A DNA stretch of 34,768 nt from an uncultured Gemmatimonadota bacterium (GCA_937867645.1 CALMKE010000093.1:1-34768), one strand, 5' to 3'; shown: positions 1-10,652, numbered from the stretch's first letter. Notes: generated by a model from the sequence alone, not told the origin. Numbers and translations are program-made.

Positions 1-198
1 CGCGCCCGCCGCGAGCAGCGCCGCCAGCGGCGCCAGATACGCGAAGACCGGAGGTGGAGCCGCTCCCGCCAGCCGCGTATACAGCAGGAGGGCCGCACTG
101 ACGCCGAGCGCGGCCGTGACCGCCCACGCAGCGGCCGCGATCGCGACGAAGACCGCCAGGTAGGACCGCGCCCGCGCCACCCGCTGCCGCGCCGTCAT
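1..198 (-). CDS. Membrane protein of unknown function, 3' part beyond the window
   Basis: An open frame starts at an ATG at 198 on the minus strand and runs off the window edge, giving 66 residues. It begins MTARQRVARARSYL, followed by a long alanine/valine/leucine-rich membrane segment (about residues 12-43) and the beginning of a second (about 50-66). The start lies 10 bases after the stop of the BatA-like gene, and a GAGG ribosome-binding sequence overlaps that stop codon, so it is probably the next cistron of the MoxR-DUF58-BatA operon. No family can be named from this fragment. An integral membrane partner of the BatA-like protein is the contextual guess. Confidence 0.6.
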   Translation of the reverse strand, partial: MTARQRVARARSYLAVFVAIAAAAWAVTAALGVSAALLLYTRLAGAAPPPVFAYLAPLAALLAAGA

Positions 199-208
199 GG
201 ATTCGGCC

Positions 209-1537
209 TCATGCCGCCTTCGGGGTGGGAACACTTTCGTCATGGTTGCGGCTCGTGGCCGGAGCGCGCGACGCGCGGGACGACCGCGCCAGCAGCTCGA
301 GCAGCGCGGCAGCCAGCGACGCGAGCAACAGCCACTTCGTGAGCGGCGACGCTTCCAGCCGCGGCGGCGCGAACGCGCCCGCCGGCGCGAGTCCACCGGT
401 TCCGCGCAGCAGCGCCAGCGTTCCGGCCGGGATCGGCAGGAGCCGCGCGGCGCCGCCGCACGGCTGGACGAGCTCGCTCAGCAGCGCGTGAAACTCCGGG
501 CGGAGCACGAAATCGCCACCGCCACTCACCGGCACGGCCACGGATCTCACGCAGCCTTCGCCGAGGGGACTCTCCGCGGCGGCTACTTCGCCGTCGATCC
601 ACCAGGCCACCGCGTCGCCATCCATCCCCGGCGCGTACTGCCAGCGCCGCTCCAGCGGGGCGACCAGAACCGGCCCGCGTCCGACCACGCCCGCCGCGAC
701 CGAGCTGTCCCGCCGCGCGATGAACCCCGCCGGCGCCGAGGCGGCCGGCCAATGAACGAGGACCCTGCCCCGGGTCGCGTTGACCCAGAGCGAATCGTCG
801 GCCGTCAGCTCGCGGCGCACTATTCGCGCTTCTGCGCCGCGCCCGTCTCGCGTCAGCGCGAGCGCGACCGAGAGGGGATCCTCAGCCGCGGCCACGAGCG
901 TGGGAGCGACAGGCGTGGCGGACCCCGCGGCCGCCGCGACGCGGACCAGCCGCGCTCTCCCGGGCCACTCCCCACGCAGCCGCGCCGTCGCGGCGTCGAG
1001 CTGTCCGGCGGTGAACGGCGAAACGATCACGAGCTCGATGGAGTCCGCGACGGCTCGAAAGCGGGACGCGGCGCGCGTGGCCGCAACGAGGCCGGCCGAC
1101 AACGACGCGCGGTTCAATCGTACGTCCGCTGCGGGCAGGTCCGTGCTCTTCTCGCGCGTCCGCGAGCCATACCCGATCACCACGTCGAGAGGCGCGCGCA
1201 CCGCGGCCACGCTGTCCGAAAGCTCACTCGTGTCCGCGACCGCGCCGGACCGGTCCACGAGGATCACCCGCGCCGTTCCTCCGGCGCGACGAAGGATGAT
1301 TGGCCCGGCGAGCGCGACACCCGCCAGCAGCACGCACAGCACGCGCAGCAGCAGCGGGATGAGATCCGACGGCACGCGCGCCCAGCCGGTACTCAGGACC
1401 GGCGCGTCCGGCACGAACCGCGCGGTGGGCAGCAGCATCGACCGTGGCTGCCGCCGCACGATGAAGTGCGCCGCGACCAGCCCAGTCGCCGCCGCAAGGG
1501 CCGCGAACAGGTACCCCGGCGCGAGGAAGCTCAGCAC
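209..1537 (-). CDS. BatA-like membrane protein with VWA-like domain
   Basis: A 442-residue protein with the layout of the BatA/aerotolerance-regulator N-terminal family. A hairpin of two membrane helices lies at about 5-27 and 57-79 with a short basic stretch between them. A von Willebrand A-like domain follows from about residue 90. A final membrane helix lies near 399-417 (TKWLLLASLAAALLELL), with a short charged tail. The metal-site sequence is VDRSGAV, a degraded DxSxS, so metal binding is doubtful. It starts 7 bases after the DUF58 stop. Proteins of this family sit with MoxR ATPases and DUF58 proteins and are thought to act together in assembling or activating envelope or secreted proteins. 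The exact role is unknown. Confidence 0.8.
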   Translation of the reverse strand: MLSFLAPGYLFAALAAATGLVAAHFIVRRQPRSMLLPTARFVPDAPVLSTGWARVPSDLIPLLLRVLCVLLAGVALAGPIILRRAGGTARVILVDRSGAVADTSELSDSVAAVRAPLDVVIGYGSRTREKSTDLPAADVRLNRASLSAGLVAATRAASRFRAVADSIELVIVSPFTAGQLDAATARLRGEWPGRARLVRVAAAAGSATPVAPTLVAAAEDPLSVALALTRDGRGAEARIVRRELTADDSLWVNATRGRVLVHWPAASAPAGFIARRDSSVAAGVVGRGPVLVAPLERRWQYAPGMDGDAVAWWIDGEVAAAESPLGEGCVRSVAVPVSGGGDFVLRPEFHALLSELVQPCGGAARLLPIPAGTLALLRGTGGLAPAGAFAPPRLEASPLTKWLLLASLAAALLELLARSSRASRAPATSRNHDESVPTPKAA

Positions 1538-1544
1538 GCGGCCT

Positions 1545-2414
1545 TCACCGCGGGCCGGCGACGATGCGCCGCAGATCCGTCAGCAGCGAGGTGCCCGTCA
1601 CCGACTCGTGGTACGACACTCCCGCCGCCCGCCAGCTCGACGCAACGACCGCGCGCCAGGCGGTGAACCGGCGGGAGTACTCCGCGTGCGACGCGTCCGA
1701 CAGCGTTCTCCGCGTGGCGAAGCTCTCTGGATCCTCGACGACCGCGACCCGGGGCGGATTCAATTCTCCGGCGGCCACGACGTGCACGGCGTACAGCTCC
1801 CCGGCCCGCGCGCGCTCCGCGCGCGCGACCGCGAGAGTCTCGTCGAGATCGCCGAGCATGTCCGAGATCACGACGACCCGCTGCGCGAACCGGGCCGCGG
1901 CGCTCAACGCGTCCGCGATGCCGGCGGCGCCGGACGGAGTGGTGCTCGCGAGCGTGCGGGCGATCTCGGCTATCACCCCCGCGCGGCTGCGCGGGGGAAA
2001 AGTCCGCGTGCCCGAGCCGGCCGCGACCACCACTCCCACCGGATCGCCGCCATTGTACGCGATCGCCGCGAGCCCGATCGCGGTCAGGCACGCCCGCGCG
2101 TACTTGTCGTGCGTCGCGCCGGGAAAGGCCATGGACGCGCTCGCGTCCACCACGAACGCCGTCGGCAGAACCGCGTGATCGTGCGAGAGCCGGATGTACG
2201 CCCGGTCGGTGCGGGCGAAAACCTTCCAGTCGATCTTCTGCGGCGGATCGCCCTGCCGGTACGGACGGTATTCCGTGAACTCGGCCGACGTGCCGTGCCG
2301 GTGGGAGAGATGCCGCCCGGGAAGCACCGCGTGCGCTGCGGTGCGCGCGCGCCAGCGGAGCGAGCGCACCTGATCCAGAATCTCGCCGTAGGAAAGAACC
2401 TCGGCCGCCTGCAC
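1545..2414 (-). CDS. DUF58 domain protein
   Basis: A 289-residue soluble protein. The DUF58 signature is clear at about residues 45-70 (FTEYRPYRQGDPPQKIDWK), followed by a VWA-like fold whose metal-site motif DASAS at 90-94 is intact. No membrane helix is present, unlike DUF58 proteins that carry two N-terminal helices. It lies 2 bases downstream of the MoxR ATPase and 7 bases upstream of the BatA-like gene, the usual MoxR-DUF58-BatA order. The established view of this trio is a chaperone-like system in which the AAA+ ATPase acts on VWA proteins. The substrate here cannot be seen. Confidence 0.9.
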   Translation of the reverse strand: MQAAEVLSYGEILDQVRSLRWRARTAAHAVLPGRHLSHRHGTSAEFTEYRPYRQGDPPQKIDWKVFARTDRAYIRLSHDHAVLPTAFVVDASASMAFPGATHDKYARACLTAIGLAAIAYNGGDPVGVVVAAGSGTRTFPPRSRAGVIAEIARTLASTTPSGAAGIADALSAAARFAQRVVVISDMLGDLDETLAVARAERARAGELYAVHVVAAGELNPPRVAVVEDPESFATRRTLSDASHAEYSRRFTAWRAVVASSWRAAGVSYHESVTGTSLLTDLRRIVAGPR

Positions 2415-2416
2415 CG

Positions 2417-3442
2417 CTATATCCGGATGTCGCTCTTGGGCGCTTCCACGGTTCGCAGCAGGTCGTCGATGATGCTCTCCGGAGTCACGCCCTCGGCTTC
2501 CGCCGCGAAGTTCGTGAGGATCCTGTGCCGCAGCACCGGGTGCGCCACGCGTCGAAGATCGGCGGGCGCGGCGGCGGCGCGGCCGGCCATCAGCGCGTGC
2601 GCCTTGGCGCCGAGCACCAGCGCCTGTCCCGCGCGTGGACCGGCTCCCCAGCGCACGTACTTGCCCACGAGCGAATCGGGTCGGGCGTTCGCCGGTCTCG
2701 TGGCGCGCGCGAGCGACGCGGCGTACCGCAGCAACGGCTCGCTCGCGGGTATCTCGCGCACGAGCCGCTGCAGCTCGAGCAGCTCCCCGCCCGTGAGCAC
2801 GGCCGCGGGAGCGGCGCCCACCGCGCCTGTCGTGGCGCGAAGGATGGACAGCTCGACGGCCTCGTCCGGGTACCCGACGCGTATGTCGAAGAGGAAACGG
2901 TCGAGCTGCGCCTCGGGCAGCGGATACGTGCCTTCCTGCTCGATCGGATTCTGGGTCGCCAGCACGAAGAACGGCTCCGGCAGCGGCATCGTCACGCCGC
3001 CGGCCGTGACGTGATGCTCCTGCATCGCCTCGAGCAGCGCCGCCTGCGTGCGCGGCGGCGCGCGGTTGATCTCGTCCGCCAGCACGATGTTGGCGAAGAC
3101 GGGGCCGCGCGCGAAGCGAAACGCCCGCGCGTGGGTCGCCTGGTCCTCTTCCATCATCTCGGTGCCGGTGATGTCGGAGGGCACCAGATCCGGAGTAAAC
3201 TGGATCCGTCTGAACTCCAGATGCATCGCGCTGGCGATGGACCGGATCATCAGCGTCTTCGCGAGCCCCGGGACGCCGACCAGCAGGGCGTGTCCTCCGG
3301 CGAGCACCGCCATCAGGATCTCGTCGAGCACCTCCTCCTGCCCGACGATCGTCTTGGCCACTTCCGCGCGGAGGGCGGCAATTCCGCCAAGCAGCTTGTC
3401 GCGGCGGCTGTCATCGGTCGGTCGAACGGCGGTAGTGGTCAT
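2417..3442 (-). CDS. MoxR-family AAA+ ATPase
   Basis: A 341-residue MoxR ATPase. The P-loop GVPGLAKT is at 56-63, the Walker B LADEINR at 121-127, sensor 1 LATQNP at 161-166, followed by the family motif EGTYPLPEAQLDRF. Length and motifs match the MoxR/RavA subgroup (AAA_3 plus lid). The gene starts 4 bases inside the end of the GAF gene (ATGA overlap) and is followed 2 bases later by DUF58, which predicts translational coupling. MoxR proteins are hexameric chaperone-like ATPases that pair with VWA proteins, and the two downstream genes supply such partners. Confidence 0.95.
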   Translation of the reverse strand: MTTTAVRPTDDSRRDKLLGGIAALRAEVAKTIVGQEEVLDEILMAVLAGGHALLVGVPGLAKTLMIRSIASAMHLEFRRIQFTPDLVPSDITGTEMMEEDQATHARAFRFARGPVFANIVLADEINRAPPRTQAALLEAMQEHHVTAGGVTMPLPEPFFVLATQNPIEQEGTYPLPEAQLDRFLFDIRVGYPDEAVELSILRATTGAVGAAPAAVLTGGELLELQRLVREIPASEPLLRYAASLARATRPANARPDSLVGKYVRWGAGPRAGQALVLGAKAHALMAGRAAAAPADLRRVAHPVLRHRILTNFAAEAEGVTPESIIDDLLRTVEAPKSDIRI

Positions 3443-4062
3443 GATTCCTGAGGGGCGGGAACGGTCGCCGGCTGAGCCTGCCGCTCGCGCTCTGCTTCGG
3501 CGTCGGCCAGGGCGGCTTCCGCGCGGCGCAGCGCTTCCGCGAGCAGAGTCTTCTCGGCCGCCGCGGCGATCTGGTCGGCCGCGATGCTCATCAGCTCCAG
3601 GGCGTCCTCCGCCATTCGGGAACGGTCGCTGAAGTAGAACGTGAGCACGCCGAGCACGTTGGTGTTGGCGACCAGAGGGAGCGCGACGATCGAGCGGAAG
3701 CCGAGCTCGGTCGCCACTTCCTGCCAGTCCTCGAGCTCCGGGTCGGCGAAGACATCCTCGACACGCACCACCCGCCGCTCGCTCGCCGCCTGCCCGCTCG
3801 GACCGAACGGCATGCGCACCCTGACTTCGCCCAGCACCGGCCGGAATCGCTCCGGCCAGTTGTACGCGGCGGCGAGCCGCATCACCTCGGACGCGCCGTC
3901 CACGAGGTAGATGGAAGCGAAGCTTGCGTCCACCGCCGGACTCACGCGCTCCAGGGCGAACTGAAACAGCTCGCCGGCGTCGGTCGCGTTGAGGGACGCG
4001 TGCAGGATGTCCCGGATGATCACGAGACTCTTCTGGGCGCGGCCGCCGGCTGCGATCGTCAT
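3439..4062 (-). CDS. GAF domain protein
   Basis: A 207-residue soluble protein consisting mostly of one GAF domain (about 20-170; for example FASIYLVDGASEVMRLAAAY and GFRSIVALPLVANTNVLGVL). An alanine/glutamate-rich helix likely to form a coiled coil follows (about 168-196), then a Pro-rich end. There is no output domain such as a kinase or cyclase. It overlaps the upstream peptidase gene and the downstream MoxR gene by 4 bases each. GAF domains bind small ligands or mediate dimerisation. A sensory or regulatory subunit for the operon is an inference. Confidence 0.85.
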   Translation of the reverse strand: MTIAAGGRAQKSLVIIRDILHASLNATDAGELFQFALERVSPAVDASFASIYLVDGASEVMRLAAAYNWPERFRPVLGEVRVRMPFGPSGQAASERRVVRVEDVFADPELEDWQEVATELGFRSIVALPLVANTNVLGVLTFYFSDRSRMAEDALELMSIAADQIAAAAEKTLLAEALRRAEAALADAEAERERQAQPATVPAPQES

Positions 4063-5579
4063 CCGGTCAGGCCTCGCTCGATGGCGCTCGCCAGGGGCGC
4101 GAACGACAGATCGGCGCCCGACGCCCGAACAGCAAGCTCGGTCGCCGTCTCACGCTGGCCTTCGGCGAAGAGGTTCTCCACGATCCAGGGCCCGGCGGCC
4201 GGATTCCTGAACCAGTCCTCGTCGAACCGGCCGACGAGTGACTGGGCGAGAACGGACTGCAGCTGCCAGGCGCGGAGATAGCGGGACGAATAGAATCGCG
4301 GGTCGAGGTCTATGAACGCGTCGGCGCTCCGGTATCTGAAACCCGTCGCGGTCGAAAGGGTTTCCACGTACGCCTCAGGAAGAACGTCCCAGCCGGTCTT
4401 TCCGCTGTACACCTCCAGCTCGTACAGCAGCTTGGCGCAGTAGCGGCGCAGGAAATGGAGCTCCTCGAACGACGCCATCCGCAGAAACTCGCCGACGTCG
4501 TTCCTGCCGAGGCCGGTGTAGCGGAGCAGCCACCCGCGATCCTGCATGAGGTGGTCGAACAGCATCGCGTACCCTTCGGTCACGGAGTTGTCGCCGAGCC
4601 AGCGGTACTCGAAGGGATAGTGCGGGTCCGCGTAGGCGAAGTGCAGCGCGTGGCCGAGCTCGTGGAGCAGCGTCGTGTAGTCGGTCACTCCGCCGTGGGG
4701 GCGGAGCACCAGATACACCTCCTCCGGCACGCGCACCGGCGCGCAGAACGCGCGCGAATCCTTGCCCTCGCGCTCGGCGAGATCGAACGTGATTCGTCCG
4801 CCCGCGAGCGGGTCGATCGCCAGCTCGGCGGCGTGCCGCCGGATCGCCGGCTCCAGGTCGGATGCGGGAAACGCGCCGTCGAACTCGCGCCCGCGGAAGA
4901 GGGCGAGGGCGTCGGCGCGGGTCGCTTCCGCGGGCGTGATCTCGAGCGACCGCCGGAGAAAGAACGGGAGCGTGTCGTCCCACATCGCCTGCGTGTCGGC
5001 GATGAACGCCGCGCACTGCGAGCCGAGATCGGCGAGCGATATCCCCGTCAGCGCCTCGAAGGTGCCGACGTAGCCGGGCGCGATCTCGAGCTCCTCAATG
5101 TACGCCTTTTCGCGCTGGATGCGCTCGAGCCGCAGCGGGGAATGCTCCGCCGCCGCTACTTTCGCCCGGGCTTCGTCGATCGCGAGCCGCTCCTGCCGGT
5201 GCTTCGCGTTGGCTATCTCGATCGCGGCCCGCTGATACGGGACGCGGCGCGCGCCCGCGACGTCTATCACCGCCGAGCTTTCCCACGCGATCTCGCGCTC
5301 GTCGAGCTCGACCACCTCGCGGCCGGACTGGGATTCGATCTGCCACTCGAGGAGATACCCCGCGGAGCGCCGCTCCTCCGATCCCGCGGCCGCGGACCTG
5401 AAGAGATCCAGCGTGAGCTCGAGCGCGCCCTCGCCCACGATCTCCGCGTGGCGCTCGTAGATCGGCTGCAGGTCCGCGGTGGACTTGTGACCAGCGTGCG
5501 CCAGGTATCCTTCCCTCGAAATTTCCTCGCTGAACGCCTGACCCTCCCGGCGTAGCCGTTCGAGGGTGAGCGCGGTCAC
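4059..5579 (-). CDS. M3-like zinc metallopeptidase (HEXXH)
   Basis: A 506-residue protein whose best start is a GTG at 5579 overlapping the glyS stop (GTGA). The open frame extends much further upstream, but only as an out-of-frame reading of glyS. The zinc motif HELGH is at 306-310 in the context [14 protein letters not shown] plausible third ligand is E335 in [13 protein letters not shown], the spacing of gluzincins. The overall length and the helical N-terminal half fit oligopeptidases of the M3 group, but the sequence is divergent and an M2/M32-like assignment cannot be excluded. There is no signal peptide, so a cytoplasmic peptidase is likely. Confidence 0.85.
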   Translation of the reverse strand: MTALTLERLRREGQAFSEEISREGYLAHAGHKSTADLQPIYERHAEIVGEGALELTLDLFRSAAAGSEERRSAGYLLEWQIESQSGREVVELDEREIAWESSAVIDVAGARRVPYQRAAIEIANAKHRQERLAIDEARAKVAAAEHSPLRLERIQREKAYIEELEIAPGYVGTFEALTGISLADLGSQCAAFIADTQAMWDDTLPFFLRRSLEITPAEATRADALALFRGREFDGAFPASDLEPAIRRHAAELAIDPLAGGRITFDLAEREGKDSRAFCAPVRVPEEVYLVLRPHGGVTDYTTLLHELGHALHFAYADPHYPFEYRWLGDNSVTEGYAMLFDHLMQDRGWLLRYTGLGRNDVGEFLRMASFEELHFLRRYCAKLLYELEVYSGKTGWDVLPEAYVETLSTATGFRYRSADAFIDLDPRFYSSRYLRAWQLQSVLAQSLVGRFDEDWFRNPAAGPWIVENLFAEGQRETATELAVRASGADLSFAPLASAIERGLTG

Positions 5580-6934
5580 CGCGCGATGCGCTCGCTGATG
5601 TATTCGCGCACCTTCTCCGCCGGCAGGCGCACCTGACCGAGCGTGTCGCGGTCGCGGATCGTCACCGTCCCTTCGGCGAGCGAATCGCCGTCCACCGTCA
5701 CGCAGTAGGGCGTGCCCACCTCGTCCTGGCGCCTGTACCGTCGTCCGATGGCGCCGCTGTCGTCGTAAAACACCGGGAACGACGCCCGCAGCTCGGACGC
5801 GAGCTTCTGCGCCATCTCCGGCATGCCGTCTTTCTTGACGAGCGGAAATACGCCCGCCTTGATGGGGGCGACGAGCGGGGACAGCGCCAGCACGGTGCGC
5901 CCCTCTTCTTCGCCGGCGACGCTCTCTTCCTTGTACGCGTTGGTGAGCACGGCGAGCGTCGTGCGATCGGCGCCCACGGAAGTCTCGATCACCCAGGGCA
6001 CGAAGCGCCGGTTGTTCGGTTGGTCGAAGTACTCCAGCTTCTTGCCCGAGAATGTCTGGTGCTGCGTGAGATCGAAGTCGCCGCGGTTGTGAATGCCCTC
6101 GATCTCCTGCGGCCCGAGCGTACCCCCGAAGTCGAACTGGATGTCGAACGCGGCTTTGGCGTAGTGCGCCAGCTCCGCGCCCGAGTGCTCGTGGTACGAC
6201 AGCCGCGCCTCGTCGAGCCCGAGCGAGGCGTGCCAGCTCATGCGCTCGGCTTTCCAGTACTCGAACCACTTGGGCGCGTCAGCGGGCTCGACGAAGAACT
6301 GCATCTCCATCTGCTCGAACTCGCGCGTCCGGAAGATGAAGTTCCCCGGGGTGATCTCGTTGCGGAACGCCTTTCCGATCTGGGCGATGCCGAAGGGGAC
6401 CTTCTGCCGCGTGGACTGCTGCACGTTGAGGAAGTTGACGTAGATCCCCTGCGCGGTCTCCGGCCGCAGGTAGGCGACCGACGCGCTGTCCTCGACGGGC
6501 CCCATGAACGTCTTGAACATCAGATTGAACTGGCGCGGCTCGCTCAGCGTACCCTTCATTCCGCACGCGGGGCACTGCGCGTCGGGAGCGCCCGGCGTGC
6601 CCCTGATCCTGGGATCGTCCGCGCGAAAGCGCTTCTTGCAGTTCTTGCAGTCCACGAGCGGGTCCACGAAGCCGGCGACGTGGCCGCTCGCCTCCCACAC
6701 CCGCGGGTGCATGAGTATCGCGGCGTCGATTCCCTCGATGTCGTCGCGCGCGCGCACCATGGCGTTCCACCACAGCTCCTTGATGTTGCGCTTGAGCTCC
6801 ACGCCAAGCGGGCCATAATCCCACACCGAGCCCGCGCCGCCGTAAATCTCCGAGGACTGGAAGATGAAGCCCCGCCGCTTGCACAGGGAAACGAGCTTCT
6901 CCATCACTTCGGGCGTCGCTTTCGCTGAGCTCAC
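5576..6934 (-). CDS. glyS: Glycyl-tRNA synthetase, homodimeric type
   Basis: A 452-residue class II synthetase that charges tRNA-Gly. The early signature [18 protein letters not shown] is at about 27-44. A CxxC pair of pairs (C96, C99, C121, C124) looks like a zinc insertion. Motif 2 is around 186-213 ([20 protein letters not shown]). A C-terminal anticodon-binding domain ends in [12 protein letters not shown]. It is the single-chain alpha2 type, not the alpha2beta2 GlyQ/GlyS pair. I chose GTG at 6934 because it overlaps the purA stop (GTGA), the coupling used throughout this operon. An internal ATG 10 codons later is the alternative. Residues upstream of it are shadow of purA. Confidence 0.96.
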   Translation of the reverse strand: MSSAKATPEVMEKLVSLCKRRGFIFQSSEIYGGAGSVWDYGPLGVELKRNIKELWWNAMVRARDDIEGIDAAILMHPRVWEASGHVAGFVDPLVDCKNCKKRFRADDPRIRGTPGAPDAQCPACGMKGTLSEPRQFNLMFKTFMGPVEDSASVAYLRPETAQGIYVNFLNVQQSTRQKVPFGIAQIGKAFRNEITPGNFIFRTREFEQMEMQFFVEPADAPKWFEYWKAERMSWHASLGLDEARLSYHEHSGAELAHYAKAAFDIQFDFGGTLGPQEIEGIHNRGDFDLTQHQTFSGKKLEYFDQPNNRRFVPWVIETSVGADRTTLAVLTNAYKEESVAGEEEGRTVLALSPLVAPIKAGVFPLVKKDGMPEMAQKLASELRASFPVFYDDSGAIGRRYRRQDEVGTPYCVTVDGDSLAEGTVTIRDRDTLGQVRLPAEKVREYISERIAR

Positions 6935-8220
6935 TGTTCGTCCAGTCCGATGATTTGATCGCGCCGCGTTCCGACGCTCACGTAGGTGATCGGCGCCGCG
7001 ACCAACTCCTCGATCCTGTCGAGGTATCGGCGGGCCTGCTGCGGAAGATCGTCCAGCGAGCGCGCGTCCGCCGTGGACGTGCGCCAGCCTTCCATCCACT
7101 CGTACTGCGGCTCGACGGATTCCAGCGCGGTGAGGTCTCCGGGGAACTCGGTGTGGAGCTCCCCATCCACCACGTAGCCCGTGCATAGCGCGAGCTTGTC
7201 GAGCGTGTCGAGCACGTCCAGCTTGGTCACGGCGAGATCGGTCAGGCCGTTGATCCGAGCCGCGTAGCGCACGACCACGGAATCGAACCAGCCGCACCGT
7301 CGCGGCCGGCCGGTGGTCGCGCCGAACTCGTTGCCGAGCTTGCGCACGCGCTCGCCCAGCTCGCCCGCGAGCTCCGTGGGGAGCGGACCGTTGCCGACTC
7401 GCGTCGTGTAGGCTTTGACCACGCCGAGCGCGGCATCGAGCGCCATGGGAGATATGCCAGCGCCGATGGCCGCGCCGCCGGACGTCGTGTTGCTGGACGT
7501 CACGAAGGGATACGTCCCGTGATCGATGTCGAGCAGCGAGCCCTGCGCCCCCTCGAGCAGAACGGCGGCGCCGTCCATGATCGCTTCGTGGGCCGCCAGT
7601 CCCACGTCCGCCGCCAGCGGCAGCAGCCGTCCCGCCAGCCCTTCCAGCAGCTCCAGCGTGGAGGCGAGATCCGCGCGCGCGCCCGAGCCGCACGCCGCCA
7701 GTCGCGCGTTCGCGTGCGCGACGCCCTGCTCCACCAGCCCGCGCAGCTTGTCGGGATGGCGCAGCTCCAGAACGCGGACTCCGCGGCGCCCCACCTTGTC
7801 CTCGTACGCCGGTCCGATTCCGCGGCCGGTCGTTCCGATCTCGCGGTTCGCGGCGCTCTGCGAATCCACCAGCTTGTGGTATGGCAGCACCATGTGGGCG
7901 CGGTCGCTGACGTACAGCCGGCCCGCCATCTCGATTCCCTTCGCCGCCAGCTCGTCGATCTCGGTGAACAGCGTCTCCGGATCGAGCACGACCCCGTTGC
8001 CGATCGCGCACCGCACGCGCGGGTGCAGGATTCCGCTGGGGATCTGGTGCAGCACGAAGGTCGTGTCGCCGATGTGCACGGTGTGACCGGCGTTCGCGCC
8101 GCCCTGATACCGGATGACCCAGTCGGCCCGCTCCGCGAGGACGTCCACGAGCTTGCCCTTGCCTTCGTCACCCCACTGCGCGCCGACCACGACGACGGTG
8201 CGCCGAACGGAATCAAACAT
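6931..8220 (-). CDS. purA: Adenylosuccinate synthetase
   Basis: A 429-residue enzyme joining IMP and aspartate with GTP in the first committed step to AMP. The GTP loop QWGDEGKGK is at 15-23 with catalytic D18. The catalytic histidine is H46 in [23 protein letters not shown] and the C-terminal TKLDVLD and VGTRRDQII (guanine binding) are all present. Length is normal for the family. The start ATG at 8220 begins [15 protein letters not shown]. It appears to lead the operon through glyS to the BatA-like gene, following an 83-base gap after the histidine kinase. Confidence 0.97.
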   Translation of the reverse strand: MFDSVRRTVVVVGAQWGDEGKGKLVDVLAERADWVIRYQGGANAGHTVHIGDTTFVLHQIPSGILHPRVRCAIGNGVVLDPETLFTEIDELAAKGIEMAGRLYVSDRAHMVLPYHKLVDSQSAANREIGTTGRGIGPAYEDKVGRRGVRVLELRHPDKLRGLVEQGVAHANARLAACGSGARADLASTLELLEGLAGRLLPLAADVGLAAHEAIMDGAAVLLEGAQGSLLDIDHGTYPFVTSSNTTSGGAAIGAGISPMALDAALGVVKAYTTRVGNGPLPTELAGELGERVRKLGNEFGATTGRPRRCGWFDSVVVRYAARINGLTDLAVTKLDVLDTLDKLALCTGYVVDGELHTEFPGDLTALESVEPQYEWMEGWRTSTADARSLDDLPQQARRYLDRIEELVAAPITYVSVGTRRDQIIGLDEQ

Positions 8221-8303
8221 TTTCTCGGAAAGTTTTATTTGGATGCGGCTATGAATTCTATCACGCCGCATCGGGAACCCGACATCGGGCTCGCCGGAGC
8301 GTG
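8221..8303 (-). promoter_or_regulatory. purA leader with possible promoter and small alternative hairpins
   Basis: This 83-base gap between the histidine kinase stop and purA contains, on the minus strand, a possible -10 hexamer TAGAAT (8255-8260) about 35 bases before the purA ATG; no good -35 is seen. Upstream of it, 8271-8289 reads CCCGATGTCGGGTTCCCGA on the minus strand. There TCGGG can pair either with the preceding CCCGA or with the following CCCGA, giving two mutually exclusive 5-bp hairpins. The stems are short and have no U-tract, so this may be an operator-like palindrome or chance. Confidence 0.3.
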
Positions 8304-10652
8304 CTACGATTCTTCGATCGGCCGAGTGGGTCCGTCCGCGGTCCCGACGAAAACAACCGATTCGCCGGTGGTGAGCAGCGAGTCGTCGGGTGAGGCCATC
8401 GGTTCGCGCGGCAGCGTGATCGTGAACGTCGAGCCTTCGCCCAGAGTGCTGCGCAGGTCCACCTGGCCGCCCAGCGCCTCCACCAGCTTCTTGGTGATGC
8501 TCAGGCCCAGGCCGGTGCCGCCGAACTCGCGCGTGCTCGACTGATCCACCTGACGGAAATCCTCCCAGACCGCGGCCAGGTGCTCCTCGGCGATGCCGAT
8601 GCCGGTGTCCGCGACCGAGATCTTCACCTGGTCGTGCGATACGTCCGCGGTGACGGTGACGGACCCGCGGTGCGTGAACTTCACCGCGTTGGACAGGAGG
8701 TTCAGCATGATCTGCTTCACCTTGGTCCGGTCGGTGCGCATCGGCAGGGCGTCCGGGCTGATCTCGCGGGTGAACTTGAGGCCCTTTTTCTTGAACAGCG
8801 GCTCCATCTGGGACGTCACTTCCAGGAGCAGCTGGCGGAGATCGACCTCCTCGATGTGCAGCGGCATCCGTCCGGCCTCGATCTTCGCCAGATCCAGAAT
8901 GTCGTTGATGAGCACGAGGAGATGCTGGGCGGAGGCGTGAATGCGCTGGAGCGCCTCGGTTTGCCGCTCGTTGACGTCGCCGTAGATGCGGTCGAGAATC
9001 AGCGCGGTATACCCGATCAGGGCGTTGATCGGAGTGCGCAGCTCGTGCGACATGCTCGCGAGGAACTCGGACTTGAGGCGGTTCGCCTTCTCCAGCTCCT
9101 GCGACTGCCATTGCAGGCGCGCGTTCTGCGCCGCCAGGTCCGATGTCGCCGCGCGAATCCTGTCCTCGAGCTGGCTGCTGAAAGTCTTGAGCTCGCGGTA
9201 CAGCCGCTCGTTCTCCGCCTGTTCCGTGAGGTCGTGCAGCACGGACACGATCGCCATCGGCTCGCCGCGCGCGTTGAAGATCTTGCCGGACACGACTTCG
9301 ACCGGGAGCTCGACGCCATTGTCCGGAATCGTCAGGCTCATCTCCTCGCGCCGGGAAGCCTCGGGATGAATCGTGAAATCCGAGATGAAGGTCGTGAACT
9401 TCGTGTCGTTGGCGCGAATCGCCTGCGCGCGCTCGCGGCGGGCGCCGGGCGGCGTCTTGTCGTCGGCCGATTCCAGCGAGAACAGCGCCTCTGCCTGGCG
9501 GTTCATCAGGATGATGTTGGACCGGTCGTCCGTGACGAGGATCGGGTCGGCGACGTTCTCCAGGATCAGATCCAGCCGGTCTCGCTCGCGCGTGACGTCC
9601 TTTTCGGCCACCCGCGCGCGCTGCACCTGCCGTTCCAGCTCGCCGGCCGCGCGCCGCAGATCGGTGACGTCTCGCAGCACGGACACTATGGAGCCGGGCT
9701 CGATGCCCGTGTCGGGCTCCAGCTGGTGCGTCAGCACCTCGAACAGCAGGTCCGTGCCTTCGTCGGGGTCCACCATATTCAGCTCGCGCGAGCCGGCTTC
9801 GATGGGCGCGCCCATCGCCGTCTTGGCCAGGTGGGACGTGAACAGGAGATTGTTGATCTCGACCGCGCGGCGCCGTCCCTCGGAATCGCGCTCCTTCATG
9901 GACAGCAGGTGCTCCGCGCGCTTGTTCTGCACGACAATGTCGGTCGAGGAGCTCGTGATGATGATCGGATCGGGCAGCGAGTTGATCAGCGCGCTGAGCA
10001 GGTCGCGCTGCTGATCGAGCCGCTCCGCCGACCGGCGAAACTCCTCGACGGCGAACATGCGCGACAGCACCGGCCCCGCCAGCGACGCCGCATGGAACAG
10101 CTGCGTGATCAGGTCCTCCCCGAGCTGCCCTTCGAGGACGATGCAGCCGCAGGGAGCGTGTCCCGCGCGCCGGCGCCGCTCCCTCGGGTCCTGCAGGTGC
10201 ACCGAGCAGGACCTGAGCTCCATCGCGTCCATCTTCTCGGGAGAGAGGAACTCGACCGCGCCCTTGAACTGCGGCTGCGGGAACGGGATGGCTACCCAGC
10301 TGCCGAACGGCAGCCCGGACTCGACCGTCTCGGAGCTGGCGCAGGAAACAGGGCGGAGGCACAGCGTAGCCGCGACGATGGGGTGGCGCTCGTCGGCGAG
10401 CGGGACCGAGAGGGACGGCTGCTCGGAGCGCGCGAAGCCCACCGACGCGACCGACTGGATGTGCTGCTGCTCCGGATCGATCGTCAGCACAATGCCGCGC
10501 GAGGCGCCCGCGACATCGGCGAACTGCGCGACGAGAAACGCCGCGGCAGTGGAGAACTCGTTGGCTTCGGAGATGACGGAGAGAAGCTCGGCCAGCCGCT
10601 CTCCGCTGAGATGCTGCGTGGCGGCTACGCCGTCACGCGTTGCGCTGCTCAA
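8304..10652 (-). CDS. Soluble GAF/PAS sensor histidine kinase
   Basis: A 782-residue hybrid-free sensor kinase without membrane helices. A GAF-like region covers about 20-205, with PAS domains at about 218-335 and 358-478, and a coiled coil at 480-527. The dimerisation/phosphoacceptor helix carries H536 in SMSHELRTP. The ATPase domain follows, with [16 protein letters not shown] and GGTGLGLSI. The TTG start at 10652 has GAGG seven bases upstream and lies 20 bases inside gvpA, so the kinase is translationally tied to the gas-vesicle operon. No response regulator is adjacent. Signal and partner are unknown. A link to buoyancy control is suggested only by position. Confidence 0.9.
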   Translation of the reverse strand: MSSATRDGVAATQHLSGERLAELLSVISEANEFSTAAAFLVAQFADVAGASRGIVLTIDPEQQHIQSVASVGFARSEQPSLSVPLADERHPIVAATLCLRPVSCASSETVESGLPFGSWVAIPFPQPQFKGAVEFLSPEKMDAMELRSCSVHLQDPRERRRRAGHAPCGCIVLEGQLGEDLITQLFHAASLAGPVLSRMFAVEEFRRSAERLDQQRDLLSALINSLPDPIIITSSSTDIVVQNKRAEHLLSMKERDSEGRRRAVEINNLLFTSHLAKTAMGAPIEAGSRELNMVDPDEGTDLLFEVLTHQLEPDTGIEPGSIVSVLRDVTDLRRAAGELERQVQRARVAEKDVTRERDRLDLILENVADPILVTDDRSNIILMNRQAEALFSLESADDKTPPGARRERAQAIRANDTKFTTFISDFTIHPEASRREEMSLTIPDNGVELPVEVVSGKIFNARGEPMAIVSVLHDLTEQAENERLYRELKTFSSQLEDRIRAATSDLAAQNARLQWQSQELEKANRLKSEFLASMSHELRTPINALIGYTALILDRIYGDVNERQTEALQRIHASAQHLLVLINDILDLAKIEAGRMPLHIEEVDLRQLLLEVTSQMEPLFKKKGLKFTREISPDALPMRTDRTKVKQIMLNLLSNAVKFTHRGSVTVTADVSHDQVKISVADTGIGIAEEHLAAVWEDFRQVDQSSTREFGGTGLGLSITKKLVEALGGQVDLRSTLGEGSTFTITLPREPMASPDDSLLTTGESVVFVGTADGPTRPIEES

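Noticed and set aside
197-3014. Long plus-strand open frames of 200-740 codons opposite the BatA, DUF58 and MoxR genes
   Set aside because: They are Arg/Pro/Ala-rich shadows of GC-rich minus-strand genes with recognised motifs, and have no family features.
6935-8011. N-terminal extension of the glyS frame to over 800 residues
   Set aside because: The extra part is purA read in another frame; the true start overlaps the purA stop.
8221-10362. purA frame extended to more than 1100 residues
   Set aside because: The extension is antisense-like, Arg/Gly-rich sequence from the kinase gene in another frame; the family start is at 8220.
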